From positions 290,359-314,486 of the forward strand of contig BFEA01000086.1 in NCBI GenBank assembly GCA_003427395.1: a stretch of DNA of 24,128 bases, read 5' to 3'. Below, one piece after another: positions 8,693 to 18,570 of this stretch. The first letter of the stretch is position 1. Each line of letters starts with the position of its first letter. The notes beneath the pieces were generated by a model. The model did no database searches. It saw only the letters and a list, made by a program, of their open reading frames with translations, and was not told where the DNA came from. This DNA is from Chara braunii. Its lineage: Eukaryota; Streptophyta; Charophyceae; Charales; Characeae. Position numbers and translations under genes: made by a program.

Positions 8693-10057
8693 TTACGTAA
8701 CTATCCGTGCCAGGATAAAACCTTCTGGAGACTTCATTTTCTTCGCGAACCGTGAGAAAACTGCGGATATCAGCCGGGAAGGGAATTCCCGCATTAACAA
8801 CTCACGCCTAACCACCATGAATGCAATCAGCCTACCAAATCTATGTGAAGACAGAGTGTGGATTCGGTGGAGGGTTCCGATTTATGCCCCCACTTTGGCT
8901 TGCTTGCTGGAATACGAAGTGAAGTCTTGAAAAGATCCAAAGGATAACAAGCCCTCCTTCCAGATTCTCTCCGCGTTCTTCATTATGGCCATAGTTCTGA
9001 TCGAAAGCCATGCGCACTGAATACGAATCCCGACAAAAGTCCAATCGACCTGTGACTCATCAGTCCGTAGTTGGCGCAAATTGTCACCGTAACAGGATGT
9101 AAACTGGTGCAAAATCCTCTGAGCTCTGACCGACCCTTCGCTACCAATCACAGCTACGAACAGCGTGACGTCATCTACTATTCTGAAACCAAAAACCAAA
9201 CGTTTATTTGTCCCCAAGCTTCTTAAAAACTGGAACTCTGCAAACGCACATAGAATACATGCCAGCGAACAGCTAGAAGAATTCCCCATGGGTACCCCAA
9301 TCTACTGTTTCAACAGCTTAGCCCCGGACCAAATGAAAGTGAAGTTCAAATCCAGACAAACCATATTGCATACATCCGGAAAACGCACCAACACACATTC
9401 ATCTTTCGCGCGCCCAGAGGATAAGTGTGCTCCCTTTCCCGTTCGTTTCACATTCACCCCAATGTACCCGCGCACAGAGAAGTGCCCCAGAAGCCAGTTA
9501 ACAGCAGCAATGATATCATGGTGTGGCAAAGTAACGAACGTATCCTTTATGTCAAAGGATGTTGTTACGAGATCATCTTCTCTACCCAAAATCGACAGCT
9601 TCCGATCCATACGGACTAAACCTCGATTCAGATAAGCAACTGCTTTGAGGTTGAAGTTAGTCAAAACTGGCAGCCCAAACAAGAGACAGTTCAGGGCTTT
9701 GGCGACTCGGGAACACGCCAGACGAGAAGGTTCTTCGCATGTCGGAGAAATGGGTCTCCATCTAGACAAGTCCTTGTGTTTAGGCAACACATAGGCATGC
9801 CCAAATTTACCCCCCACATCCCATTTTCCCAGGCAGTCCAGTTTCAAATCCTGAAAAACTTCCCGCATAGAATCAAGAACCTCTTCCTCCTGTCAGTCAG
9901 TAGCACAAAACGATGGATTCCAGTCAAAAGTCAATCTCATGTAGTGCAGATACAGTACTGGGCAAATAACAAGCGTATCCGTACAGTTTCTGTCAATGGG
10001 CACACATACATACTGGCGTAACTTCACAAACCAAGGTCGTAAGTATGGATGCTGGAA
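8693..10057 (-). pseudogene. Element B reverse transcriptase domain
   Basis: A single reading frame runs from the insertion edge to TAA 8695-8693. Motifs in order are VPIDRNCTDTLVICPVLY (RT entry), YVLPKHKDLSRWRPISPT, SFDIKDTFVTLPHHDI (motif A with Asp retained), IGVPMGNSSSCSLACILCA (motif B region), FRIVDDVTLFV (motif C, DD retained), WTFVGIR, and a thumb segment ELLMREFPSRLISAVFSRF. It aligns along its whole length with the element A RT. In-frame stops lie at 9895-9893 (TGA), 9304-9302 (TAG) and 8884-8882 (TAA), with no frameshift. The catalytic residues look intact even though the frame is broken. Confidence 0.8.
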
Positions 10058-11090
10058 GGGTAGGGGTTTCACCCCCGGGCCCAAGCCGGGGTAGGGGTTT
10101 CACCCCCGGACCCCCGCCGCGGGGCTACCCGACCCCCACCCCCGCCAAAACACCCCATGTGNNNNNNNNNNNNNNNNNNNNNNNNNNNNNNNNNNNNNNN
10201 NNNNNNNNNNNNNNNNNNNNNNNNNNNNNNNNNNNNNNNNNNNNNNNNNNNNNNNNNNNNNNNNNNNNNNNNNNNNNNNNNNNNNNNNNNNNNNNNNNNN
10301 NNNNNNNNNNNNNNNNNNNNNNNNNNNNNNNNNNNNNNNNNNNNNNNNNNNNNNNNNNNNNNNNNNNNNNNNNNNNNNNNNNNNNNNNNNNNNNNNNNNN
10401 NNNNNNNNNNNNNNNNNNNNNNNNNNNNNNNNNNNNNNNNNNNNNNNNNNNNNNNNNNNNNNNNNNNNNNNNNNNNNNNNNNNNNNNNNNNNNNNNNNNN
10501 NNNNNNNNNNNNNNNNNNNNNNNNNNNNNNNNNNNNNNNNNNNNNNNNNNNNNNNNNNNNNNNNNNNNNNNNNNNNNNNNNNNNNNNNNNNNNNNNNNNN
10601 NNNNNNNNNNNNNNNNNNNNNNNNNNNNNNNNNNNNNNNNNNNNNNNNNNNNNNNNNNNNNNNNNNNNNNNNNNNNNNNNNNNNNNNNNNNNNNNNNNNN
10701 NNNNNNNNNNNNNNNNNNNNNNNNNNNNNNNNNNNNNNNNNNNNNNNNNNNNNNNNNNNNNNNNNNNNNNNNNNNNNNNNNNNNNNNNNCAACACTCAAC
10801 CCCACCCCCGGCCCTGCACCAGCAGCTACCCCGGTCCCAGGAGTGGTGGGTGTGGCCCCGGGCGGGGTTTGGGGTGGGGCATAAAACCCCATTTTTGGGG
10901 TTTAGCCCATGTGGTGCGCGCTCTCGCTGCGCAGCCCCCACTATTTTTTTTATTTATTTATTTATTTTTGAATTTTTTTTGAATTTTTTTTTTTGGGGAG
11001 GGTCTGGAGCCGGGGCTGGGGGTGCCCACCCCCAGACCCCCGGACCCCCGCCGGGGCCCCGGGGCCAGGGCTTGACAACCCTGCACCAAA
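10058..11090. mobile_element. GC-rich insertion in element B ORF2, containing the assembly gap
   Basis: Homology to element A ORF2 stops near 11090 and resumes near 10057, where A has only about 45 codons, so roughly 1 kb was inserted. The visible ends are extremely GC-rich. GTAGGGGTTTCACCCCCGG occurs twice (10060-10078 and 10091-10109). A perfect hairpin AAACCCC/GGGGTTT lies at 10885-10904, and a T-rich block at 10944-10993. The composition differs sharply from the surrounding element. It may be a GC-rich interspersed repeat like the one at 1-93. Boundaries are approximate and no target-site duplication was found. Confidence 0.5.
10162..10789. other. Assembly gap (628 Ns)
   Basis: All bases are N. 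Any open frame crossing it is meaningless. The stated length may be a scaffold estimate. Confidence 0.99.
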
Positions 11091-11873
11091 CGACCGAATT
11101 CTCCAACAGGCTCGGACCTCCCCAAAAGTGACGTGAAAACCAGACTTCGCATATGTCACGACTGCTTCCAACTGCTGCGTAAGCGCAGGAAGTCCATCCT
11201 ACAGACTCATTAACGGGATATTCCTAGAATTTCAGAGAATATCCGAGATTTCTGGAATATCTTCGATTCTGGTCATGATATGAAAACCACTCCTCTGCCA
11301 ACGTCGATCCTCGTCTACACATCTACAGACTGCGTTAGCCAGTTCTAATCGTGCCATACGCCTATGAGAGAGAATCAGATCCGCCACCGACTTATTTTTC
11401 TGCCACACTACTCTAACTCTTTTTGCCAGGAACTCACTGATTGAACAAGGAAAAGACGAAGCTCGGATAATACGCAGAATGAGGTCATGGATCTGCGCCG
11501 TACATAGATGATGATCAAACTGTACTTTCACCGGCAGACCGCGCCGTATATCAATACCGATTCGCCTTTTTATTTCCCGTGCCAAAACAAATTTTAAAGT
11601 AGTTCTAGTCTGTTTCTCTGAGAATCCCCTGGCTGCTCGAAAAAGCTTCAGAAGGTCATCCGTGGAACGTTTCCATAGAAAGCGTCTGCGCCAAGGTAGT
11701 TCCAAAAGCAATCTCAACTCACCTTTGTGCACCGCTCTTCCCCCTGGGGTCAGCACTATAGGTCCAAACACGAAAGACCCTCCTGCTTGAAGCGCATCTC
11801 TCGTCTCTCTCAGACTGGACAACTTATCCGGGATCCTGACAGAGGAACATCCAAAAATCCTACGGACCAGCGA
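11091..11873 (-). pseudogene. Element B PLE linker region (ORF2 middle part)
   Basis: This continues the GIY-YIG frame directly across TGA 11876-11874. Near residues 140-165 after that stop it reads FLAKRVRVVWQKNKSVADLI, matching element A's GVRIVWEKNPSVATLLHNQR and the PLE block before the RT. A Cys pair follows (NAVCRC), where A keeps only one Cys (VTCSYAG). After TGA 11234-11232 the same frame still aligns (RNIPLMSL, then a TAG, then GLPALTQQLEAVV). It then runs into the GC-rich insertion. No frameshift is needed anywhere in this segment. Confidence 0.65.
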
Positions 11874-12575
11874 TCATCGATCCGACCACAGCGTACCTGG
11901 TAAGCTCTCAATCACCACATACCTTTTCCCGGTGATATAAGCCGTTCGAAGCAGGCTAATCAAGCTATCTGTCCAAATACCACCCTCCAACCTGAATTTT
12001 ATAGGACATAAGCCGTTATCCCAGGGTGGGATTGTGCCACAACGTTTACGTCTAGAAGCCCGATTCTGGGATTTAGAAAACTTCCTACATCTTCGCGTAT
12101 TGAGTGCTGGAGTAAATGTCCTAATTAAGGCCTTCTCCAATTGCCCGACAGACGCCAAACCATTTGCCAAGGGTATCGTTACATACTTGTCGATTCCAAA
12201 CTTACGCAACCACCTGTATAATTTAGGACATACACCGAGTCCCCCTGAAAAAGTGGTCCTTACATGTTCTCCCCACCTAATATAGATACTTTTGATAGTA
12301 CTACCTACATACTGTTATCTACACTAGGGTGAAGCAAGCATGTAAACCGCAGGTTTTGTGTCCCAATTACTCTAGTCTATCGAAGCTATCATGAATTGAA
12401 ATTTCCTCATCCATTCGATCTCGCCTTGAACCGCTAACCCCAGAAAACATAGCGTACAACACTTATCTATCAGCACCCGAAGGCGATGATGAGAAGACAA
12501 TGGCAAGAGTGATGACCGTAGCCTTAACACTTCAAACAAATTCTGCCATAGTCTAAATCTTACCTGGCGTCGTAG
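11874..12575 (-). pseudogene. Element B GIY-YIG endonuclease domain
   Basis: Reading on in the ORF1 frame after TGA 12578-12576, the core appears about 76 codons later: AVYMLASP (GIY), QYVGST (YIG), IRWGEHV (Arg helix), LYRWLRKFGIDKYV, QLEKALIRTF (acidic residue) and TPALNTRR, the LN-R ending typical of PLE nucleases. Stops TAG (12326-12324) and TAA (12317-12315) lie between the GIY and YIG motifs, and another TAG lies shortly upstream. The longest open piece is 12209-11874. All motif residues survive despite the stops. Homology to element A covers the domain and at least part of the preceding linker (IEWM versus IRWM). Confidence 0.75.
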
Positions 12576-13436
12576 TCAATTAGAAGGCAGTTCAGGATCA
12601 TTCGGAGACTCAGGAGTTGTCGGTGCCGGTGTAAAAATGAAACCTTCATAAGCAGCCTTGACACGGGTTGCAATGATTCGTTCGATTGTGGGTCTCTTGG
12701 TGCAATAATGGACACCTTCCTTGGTGCAAATCTTTCGCAAAGCTTCTGACTTAAGTGCAACCAGCTCCGCTCGTTGCTCCAAAACATAGTGTAGCAGTCC
12801 CTCCGGTCCACTCCCAGCAGGAATCTTCGTCCCATTCTTCTCTTCTCCTCGCCTGGAGGATTCTGCACGGAAACAATCATTCTCCTTCGCCTGGTCGAAC
12901 GCCGGCTGTCTCATACGCGCATCATCCCGTACAGGAGTCTTACCACTTCTCTTCCTTTCTTTCAACGCGGAGAGGCGTTGAATCTCGTCATCGATGTCTT
13001 CGATATCTCTGTCCATATCGTCGTCCCATCTCGTCTCCTTCCTTCTTGGAGTCACCAGAATAGGAGTACGTTGCTGCTCCCGTCGAGCTTCCTCCCGACA
13101 TATGAGAAATTGGCTGCCGAAGATCGCCATCAATTCAGCCTTGGTAGCTTCTGCGTGCCATTCTGTTTCCGCCCGGACCTGATCCTGGAACCTCTTCCTC
13201 TCTTCTACCTCCTTCTGCAACCTCTCCTGTTCCTTTCTTTCCTGCATCATCTGACGAATGAACTCCTTCTCTTCCCCATCCTCTGGATTCCTTCTAGGAG
13301 TCCAAAACCTCGGCGTGTACTATAACCTGTCCGTGTTCGATCCATTTGTACCTTGCTATGGGCGACTACTCGTCGGGCATTCTCGCGAAAAGTGCCCTTC
13401 TCCACCATAAGTATAACATTTTAAGGGAGCCGCCAT
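12576..13436 (-). pseudogene. Element B ORF1: zinc knuckle, coiled coil and SAP-like motif
   Basis: This is the counterpart of element A ORF1. I place the start at ATG 13436 because it gives MAAPLKCYT directly before the knuckle; the open frame upstream looks like leader. The knuckle reads CYTYGGEGHFSREC, with the second Cys changed to Tyr. After TAG 13358-13356 and TAG 13322-13320 the same frame continues (TPRRNPEDGEEKEFIRQM) into a Glu/Lys/Arg coiled coil (MMQERKEQERLQKEVEERKR), a DIEDIDDEIQRL helix, and the SAP-like ALRKICTKEGVHYCTKRPT. The frame ends at TGA 12578-12576. From 13250 onward it is open. Only substitutions, no indels, seem to have broken it. Confidence 0.65.
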
Positions 13437-13783
13437 TCGAAACACCGTAAGAGTAAGTATCCCAACCAATACTGCTGCCGTAAATACCGGAGAGCTCTCT
13501 ATGTGAAACTGACATAAATTACTACAGAGCAAAGGAAAATTCGTACTAATATATACGTTCCAGAGAACTAGGTGCAGCCTCATCTGTATTAACTCCCGTC
13601 GTTAATTATACCACACCACTACTCGACACTCATGAGTCGCATCGTCATAATAGATCACCATTCTAACAATACTGTCGTAGTCCCAAAATACTAACGCGCA
13701 ACGCAAAACAATTCTCATCGCATATTGGTCGTCGACGCATCCACCCACGAGTGTGCAACCGCACTCACGGTTGCTACGCTAGT
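13437..13783 (-). other. Element B 5' leader
   Basis: This is non-coding sequence between the upstream pseudo-LTR and the ORF1 start. An open stretch (13583-13437) is continuous with ORF1 but has no conserved character. No promoter motif was recognised. Confidence 0.3.
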
Positions 13784-14749
13784 CAGAATATGAAACAGAC
13801 TGTTCGGCAAACAGCCCCCGCATGAGGATAGCATTAGATAGTAATCCCAATAAGCACCAATGTTAATCACGCACGCAAGATAGAGCAAAAACTCAAACGC
13901 ATCAAATCATACCATTACGAATAGGAGAAAACACTGCACGTTCAGCAAGAGTACCAATCTTTCTCATATATCCTCTAAAACCAAAATGACTCGTACCCTT
14001 CGAGTCGTGCACTCTCATATCCTTTTCCCACAACCTGGCGACCACTCCCCGACCAGTTTCGACTACCCTGCGAGTAGTGTTATCAGGAGGATTACTCAGA
14101 TTCCAGCATCTGTAATCTGCTCGATGAAGGAGGCCATTCTACATGCCTTGCCCCCTTTATATACTAACCAACACCCATCCTCCACCACTCCCTCCATCCT
14201 ACTCGTACGTCGGACCCGTGACGATTCTCTGAATACTCCATCGAGAAAAGGCACCAATCATTCATGTTCTTGGATCGTACCACCGGACAGGTGAATATGC
14301 TCATCCTCCTTAAGCAGAACCCGTGAAAACTCTGTGAAACTTCTATCGTGACGGCACTTCGATCATCAAAGTACTTGGATCGCTTCGTCGACCAGATAAA
14401 TAGGCAGATCCTGCATTGAGCATAAAAAAACAACATCGCACAGACCACGAAAAATACAAAAAGACACAAAAGACACAAAAGACACAGGCAAAAGGCACAC
14501 GAAAGCAACGGGACGAAATCCCATCCTTCCGGAAATAAGCGCTTCTTCAGCGCTACCGACTAGCTGTTCCAGAGATGCCGCTATGTTCCCCAATGCCGAG
14601 AGCAATGAAGGCTATGGCACGCGTTACTGTCAGCTACCATCTGACCGATGTACAGTCTCCAGTAGATCACCCGGTGATATAGTCCCCAGAAACCGCCGGG
14701 TCTTTATCACCTTGGAGTATACCACCATAACACAGCGTCGTACTGGTGT
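13784..14749 (-). repeat. Element B 5' pseudo-LTR
   Basis: This is a direct copy of 7303-8270, with scattered substitutions and small indels. It lies upstream of ORF1 in sense order and carries a hammerhead-like fold at 14040-14098. On its upstream side it joins the tRNA-like repeat block (14751 onward), which element A carries internally next to its 3' pseudo-LTR. That suggests the upstream block is the tail of a tandem partner copy. Confidence 0.75.
14040..14098 (-). ncRNA. Hammerhead ribozyme motif (element B, 5' copy)
   Basis: Minus-strand order: TAATCCTC, CTGATAA (14086-14080), stem II ACTAC/GTAGT with one closing mismatch, GAAA (14060-14057), CTGGTC with the predicted cleavage after GTC at 14051, then GGGGAGTGG. 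CCTC pairs with GGGG (one G-U) as stem I. The core has A for G at the eighth conserved position, a different lesion from the 7572-7628 copy, which is intact there. At the core positions where the two copies differ, one of them always keeps the canonical hammerhead base. Confidence 0.65.
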
Positions 14750-14750
14750 T

Positions 14751-14930
14751 TAAGAGAACCAAAAACGGGTAGAGGTACAGTGTTCAATTCCTGAAAACCT
14801 GTCCTCAAGAAAAGACCAAAAACAGAAGACAACGATGCCACTATCGGCTGGATCGCTTCATCTAAAAGGCCCAAAAACATGCTAAAAAACAGGTAGAGGT
14901 ACAACAATGGATTCGTGAAAACCAGAGAAA
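14751..14930 (+). repeat. Partial copy of the tRNA-like tandem repeats
   Basis: TAAGAGAACCAAAAACGGGT and the following about 150 bases repeat 1791-1940 nearly exactly. They include AGAGGTACAGTGTTCAATTCC and GGCTGGATCGCTTCATCTAA. The second unit decays after AGGTAGAGGTAC, so the perfect B box of element A is lost here. Confidence 0.6.
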
Positions 14931-15500
14931 TAGACCAAATCAAAGAAATCCTATAGATAGGAAAACAGTAATGAAACATAGCATTTTTGGAGAAGTAAAG
15001 GTCGATTTTGCACCGTTATGGAGATTTCAGTGCATGACGAAACGACCAGCCAACAGTGCAATCGGAAGTATTATTTTGTTTTAAAACTGAAGAGTCTTTT
15101 CTGGAACCAAATCCAAGGACGTAAAAACTAACAGAAAACCTTGCAAGCCGAACATACGGGTTGGTAATCCTCTTTCTTTGCACTCATAATACTAAGGAAA
15201 TAGAAGCTTGAAAACCAAGGCAGTAAAAACAGGGGATCCAGAGGAAGGCAAAAAAAAGACAACGGCAACTGATTTCAAATCACCAAAAGTTATGGACAGT
15301 CGATTGACCTGTTTCGACCATCGCGGAAATCCAACGACTTCCAAACACGACCTTATAGGCCTATAACACGAATTTGCGCAAATGTAGAAAAGAGTTGAAT
15401 GTAGCGAGATTCGGAAGCGACCCTCGGAAATTCTCTCGAAATTCGGAAACCGTACTTTTCGAATTATATGCCTATAACGAAAGCTTGATAACGAAACATG
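14931..15500. other. AT-rich intergenic stretch, no gene seen
   Basis: No convincing open frame or RNA gene was found. Two palindrome copies close to TTATAGNNCTATAA occur at 15353-15366 (perfect TTATAGGCCTATAA) and 15464-15477. Confidence 0.4.
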
Positions 15501-15504
15501 AATA

Positions 15505-15785
15505 GTAGAATTTTAGTCCACAATCGGTCAAGTGTTTATAACCCTATAAACACAATGTTAAACATCATGGACATTCAACGGAATTCGGACACGACCTTAA
15601 AAGCATACAACGAGAATTTTAGGATAGTAGAAAAAAGCATAATTTTAGTCCACAATCGGTCAACTCTTTATAGCCCTATAAACTTAATGTTAAACATCAT
15701 GAAAATTCAGCGAAATTGAGACTGTTTATAGCCCTGTAAACTCGATGTTGAAGAACGAGGAAATTCAGCGAAATCAAGACACTAT
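15505..15785. repeat. Tandem units carrying the TTATAG palindrome
   Basis: TTTTAGTCCACAATCGGTCA recurs at about 15510 and 15644. Each copy is followed by a palindrome (TTATAACCCTATAA or TTATAGCCCTATAA) and AATGTTAAACATCATGRA. A third, shorter unit starts near 15722. The frame at 15498-15719 is only this repeat read through and is not a gene. Confidence 0.55.
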
Positions 15786-15839
15786 CTCAAAATTATAAGT
15801 GAAAAACCGCAAAGTACATTGGAAAAGATTGTGAAAACA

Positions 15840-16030
15840 AAAACGTTGGCCACACGTGTCTGGCTGCAAACTGCGACCTACTGTTGTACAAATTTACAAG
15901 AATTTACAAACCGCTAACGAGTAAACTCAGATAACAAAAAGGTTGGCCACACGTGCATGGATGCGAACTGCGACCTAATGTTGTACAAATTTACAAGAAT
16001 TTACAAAACGCTAACGACTAAACTCAAATA
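15840..16030. repeat. Tandem duplication, 97-bp period
   Basis: GTTGGCCACACGTG at 15845 and 15942 starts two near-identical units. Both contain TGTTGTACAAATTTACAAGA and end in AACGCTAACGA or a close variant. It lies just downstream of the stop of the minus-strand DUF7869-like gene, so it may fall in that gene's 3' region. Confidence 0.6.
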
Positions 16031-16141
16031 ATGTGCCGAACAACGACAAAAGGAATCCTGCTCTAATGCGGAAGCAGAAATAACCTCGATCTCAATGACT
16101 CTCTGCCAACCTCCGAATCAATCGGTTCCTAGAAGGTCTTG

Positions 16142-17275
16142 CTAGTCGTCATCCTCCGTTGTCATGGAATTTAACATTTCAGAGATCTTTTGTATGGTCT
16201 GCGAGAAAAGGGTTTTGTCTGTTTTCAGTTGGAAGTTGTAACAAAGAACGCCGCAGGTCCAGTCGTAGACGTCCTCGGAAGGCTCTCTCGTAGTCTTTCC
16301 TTGAGGATTTGTCTTGAACTGAGGATAGTAACCCTCTCCTTTCTCACGTTGTGCGAACCAAGCAACTTTGAATCGTTTACCTGCTAGCAGCTCGACAACC
16401 TTGCCAATGTGGTAAGGTTTGCCTCTCTCTTCCTGCCCCGAACAAGCTCGTAATGCGATGAAAGTGTTGACCTCGAGATCGTTGTACTTTCCGTCTCTGT
16501 CCTCTCGAAACTGTCTGCTCTTGCGTGCGCCGATGTAGATGGGTCTCTCAGGAGGGAAAAGATCATCCAAGTGTTGGTCGAAGCCGATAGCGGTTTGTGG
16601 AACTCCTTCAGCTGCTCTGCTGACATCAACTGTTACGGAGGGCCACGGGAAAGGCTCTTTGAGATTTGTGTCCTCAAGGTCGAGAGTTTCCTGCGTTGCT
16701 ATGAACTTGTTCCACCATTCGATGTTGTGGGGTTTAGCGTAATGCGACAGGGCATGTACGTTGGCTTTCAAGGCGGCGATGGAAAGTACAGCCTCGTCAA
16801 CCTTGAATTTCGAAGATCCTCCCGCTTTTCGATTACGGACATGACCTTCACTGATGACGACCTTGTCACGCCTCTCGTCCTCCCCCCGACAAGTAAGTCA
16901 ATATCTTGTTTCCAAAGATTGGATTGCATGCTTTGGCGAAGCTTGAACATGTTCTGTTGACTCTGACTTGAAGATATCCAGACCATTTCTGTTGTTCGGC
17001 TGCCACTGCGAATTATGATATTGCTTGCTCCAAATGCGCACCTCCCCTTCGTCGTTGCGCTTGATTCGGAAATGTTGGTTGAAGCTGATATCATTGACAT
17101 TATGTAGATGATCCTGAACGTACAACTTCCAGTCCATTGTTTTCGTCATCTCATCAACGTGCATGCCATGATCTTGTTCTACCTTGTACGACTCCCTAAT
17201 CACGTGTTGCAACTCAGGAAGATCGAATGCACCATGTCCAGCCAATTTCTCGAGAAACAACTGAACATCTGGTCG
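16142..17275 (-). pseudogene. DUF7869-like protein, C-terminal part
   Basis: After a frameshift at about 17275 the text continues as KLAGHGAFDLPELQHVIRES, then DWKLYVQDHLHNVNDISFNQ, HFRIKRNDEGEVRIWSKQ and SQWQPNNRNG, which fits the C-terminal region of the DUF7869 family. A TGA at 16900-16898 interrupts it. The same frame continues with VVISEGHVRNRK and runs from 16771 to the TAG at 16142. This last block contains KPYHIGKVVELLAGKRFKVA and EDVYDWTCGVLCYNFQLKT, reminiscent of BAH or chromo-like reader ends in transposon-derived proteins, and closes with an acidic MTTEDDD. An alternative frame through 16920 (LWKQDIDLLVGG) is also plausible, so this may be a frameshift or an unseen intron. Confidence 0.55.
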
Positions 17276-17765
17276 ATGTCCTCGTGCGTGTGACCTACAA
17301 GAAGAAAGTTTAACTTAACTTTACTAAACACTTTCATTTTCACCAAGAACACGAGATAAGACAAGACAAATTTGTTCTTGTTCTCTTTCGAAGTGTTATC
17401 AAGTGTAAGATACAAGACTCTCGGAAATGGTACAGGAAGTTGAGAAATCTGACGATGAAGAACATTTGGCATGCAATTAGAATCTAATTTGAAGTTGTCA
17501 AAGAAAACGGTTGCAGAGGCGTTCGATGAGAGTCCTAGCACCTTAGCCCCAACCACGTGAACTTTCACAAAGTTCCATTCTTTTAGTTTCGAATCCTTTG
17601 GAACCCTAGTGAAGTGTGGCAGTATAGTCGTGCTCTGATCCATCCCATCAATGATCATTGCGACATACTCTAACGGATGACTTGAAGCCTTGTGGCGATG
17701 CTTACTGAGTTTTTGTCTCTCGTCTGCTAGCATTAACCGGTGCTTCTCTAGTGCCTTGCCAAACA
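17276..17765 (-). pseudogene. DUF7869-like protein, central exon
   Basis: This is the most recognisable part of the gene. Residues in order are HRLMLADERQKLSKHRHKAS, EYVAMIIDGMDQSTTILPHF, LYLTLDNTSKENKNKFVLSY and LNFLLVGHTHEDIDQMFSCF. This block order is what I know as DUF7869, a domain of unknown function common in repeat-derived proteins. Asp in IIDGMDQ, Asp in LDNTS and the acidic residues of GHTHEDID could form a metal-binding triad as in RNase H-fold transposases; that is inference. The exon probably starts near 17765-17745 after an AG. One base appears to be missing at FSR/KLAG (about 17275), shifting the frame. Confidence 0.65.
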
Positions 17766-17869
17766 TTTTTGCGCACAAAACAAAACAAGCGGTTACTTTG
17801 TCAAAACATGTTAAAGAAAAGAGATAAAGCGCGATGAAGGGCCTTAAAATCGAAAGCAATGATTAGACG

Positions 17870-18507
17870 AAGTGTTATAGGCCTATAACTCAGGAAAGCC
17901 AGTCCACAAGTTTCGTGCATCATAAAATTATAGTTTGCGCAAGGCAACGCAGACGTCACTAATAACAAGAGCTTTTACTCTGAGATGTCGAAGAGGATTA
18001 TTAAACAAAGTGTTACAGGGCTTTAACTCACAAAAGTGAGTCCACAAGCGTCGTAGAATCTTCAATTAATTCTTCCCCAAAATTTTTGTTTGATTGACTG
18101 AACGAGTTCGGGGAAAGCAACGCAGACGTCACGAAGACGATTATTAGATAAAGTGGTAAAGGGCTTTAACTCTTAAAAGTCGAAGACGGATAAGAGACAA
18201 AGTGTTATAGGAATATAACTGAGACAAAGAGAAGACGTTTAAGTATTTCTTTACTGAACTTTCTACTTTCCTAAGAATCCTTCCGAGTTTGCGCTGACAC
18301 TAGATTCATTTTTCTTTCTACACGAAGAACATTTGGAGATAGAGAGAGAGAGAGGAAGAAGAAGAAGAAATAGGAGAGACGAAGAAGAGTTCCATGAGAA
18401 TTCTTCCGTAAATGTGCAAGTCACAACCTCTACTTTCTGCAAAAACAACTTACAGGGATAAAATTCAAAACAATCAGTCGCGCTGTGGCAAACATCGAAG
18501 AATGAAC

Positions 18508-18570
<63 letters not shown>

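Larger units (their letters stand above)
7303..14749 (-). mobile_element. Element B: second decayed permuted Penelope-like retroelement
   Basis: Direct repeats of about 965 bp (7303-8270 and 13784-14749) enclose minus-strand ORF1 (13436-12576), a GIY-YIG domain (12575-11874), a PLE linker (to about 11091) and an RT (about 10057-8693). The domain order equals element A, but the terminal repeats are unrelated to A's outside the shared hammerhead layout. This makes it a sister family rather than a recent copy. A GC-rich insertion with the assembly gap splits ORF2. Coding decay is almost entirely by stop codons. Confidence 0.75.

Noticed and set aside
10045-11131. Long open frames on both strands across 10045-11131
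   Set aside because: They consist mainly of the N gap translated as unknown residues; the flanking GC-rich residues show no domain.
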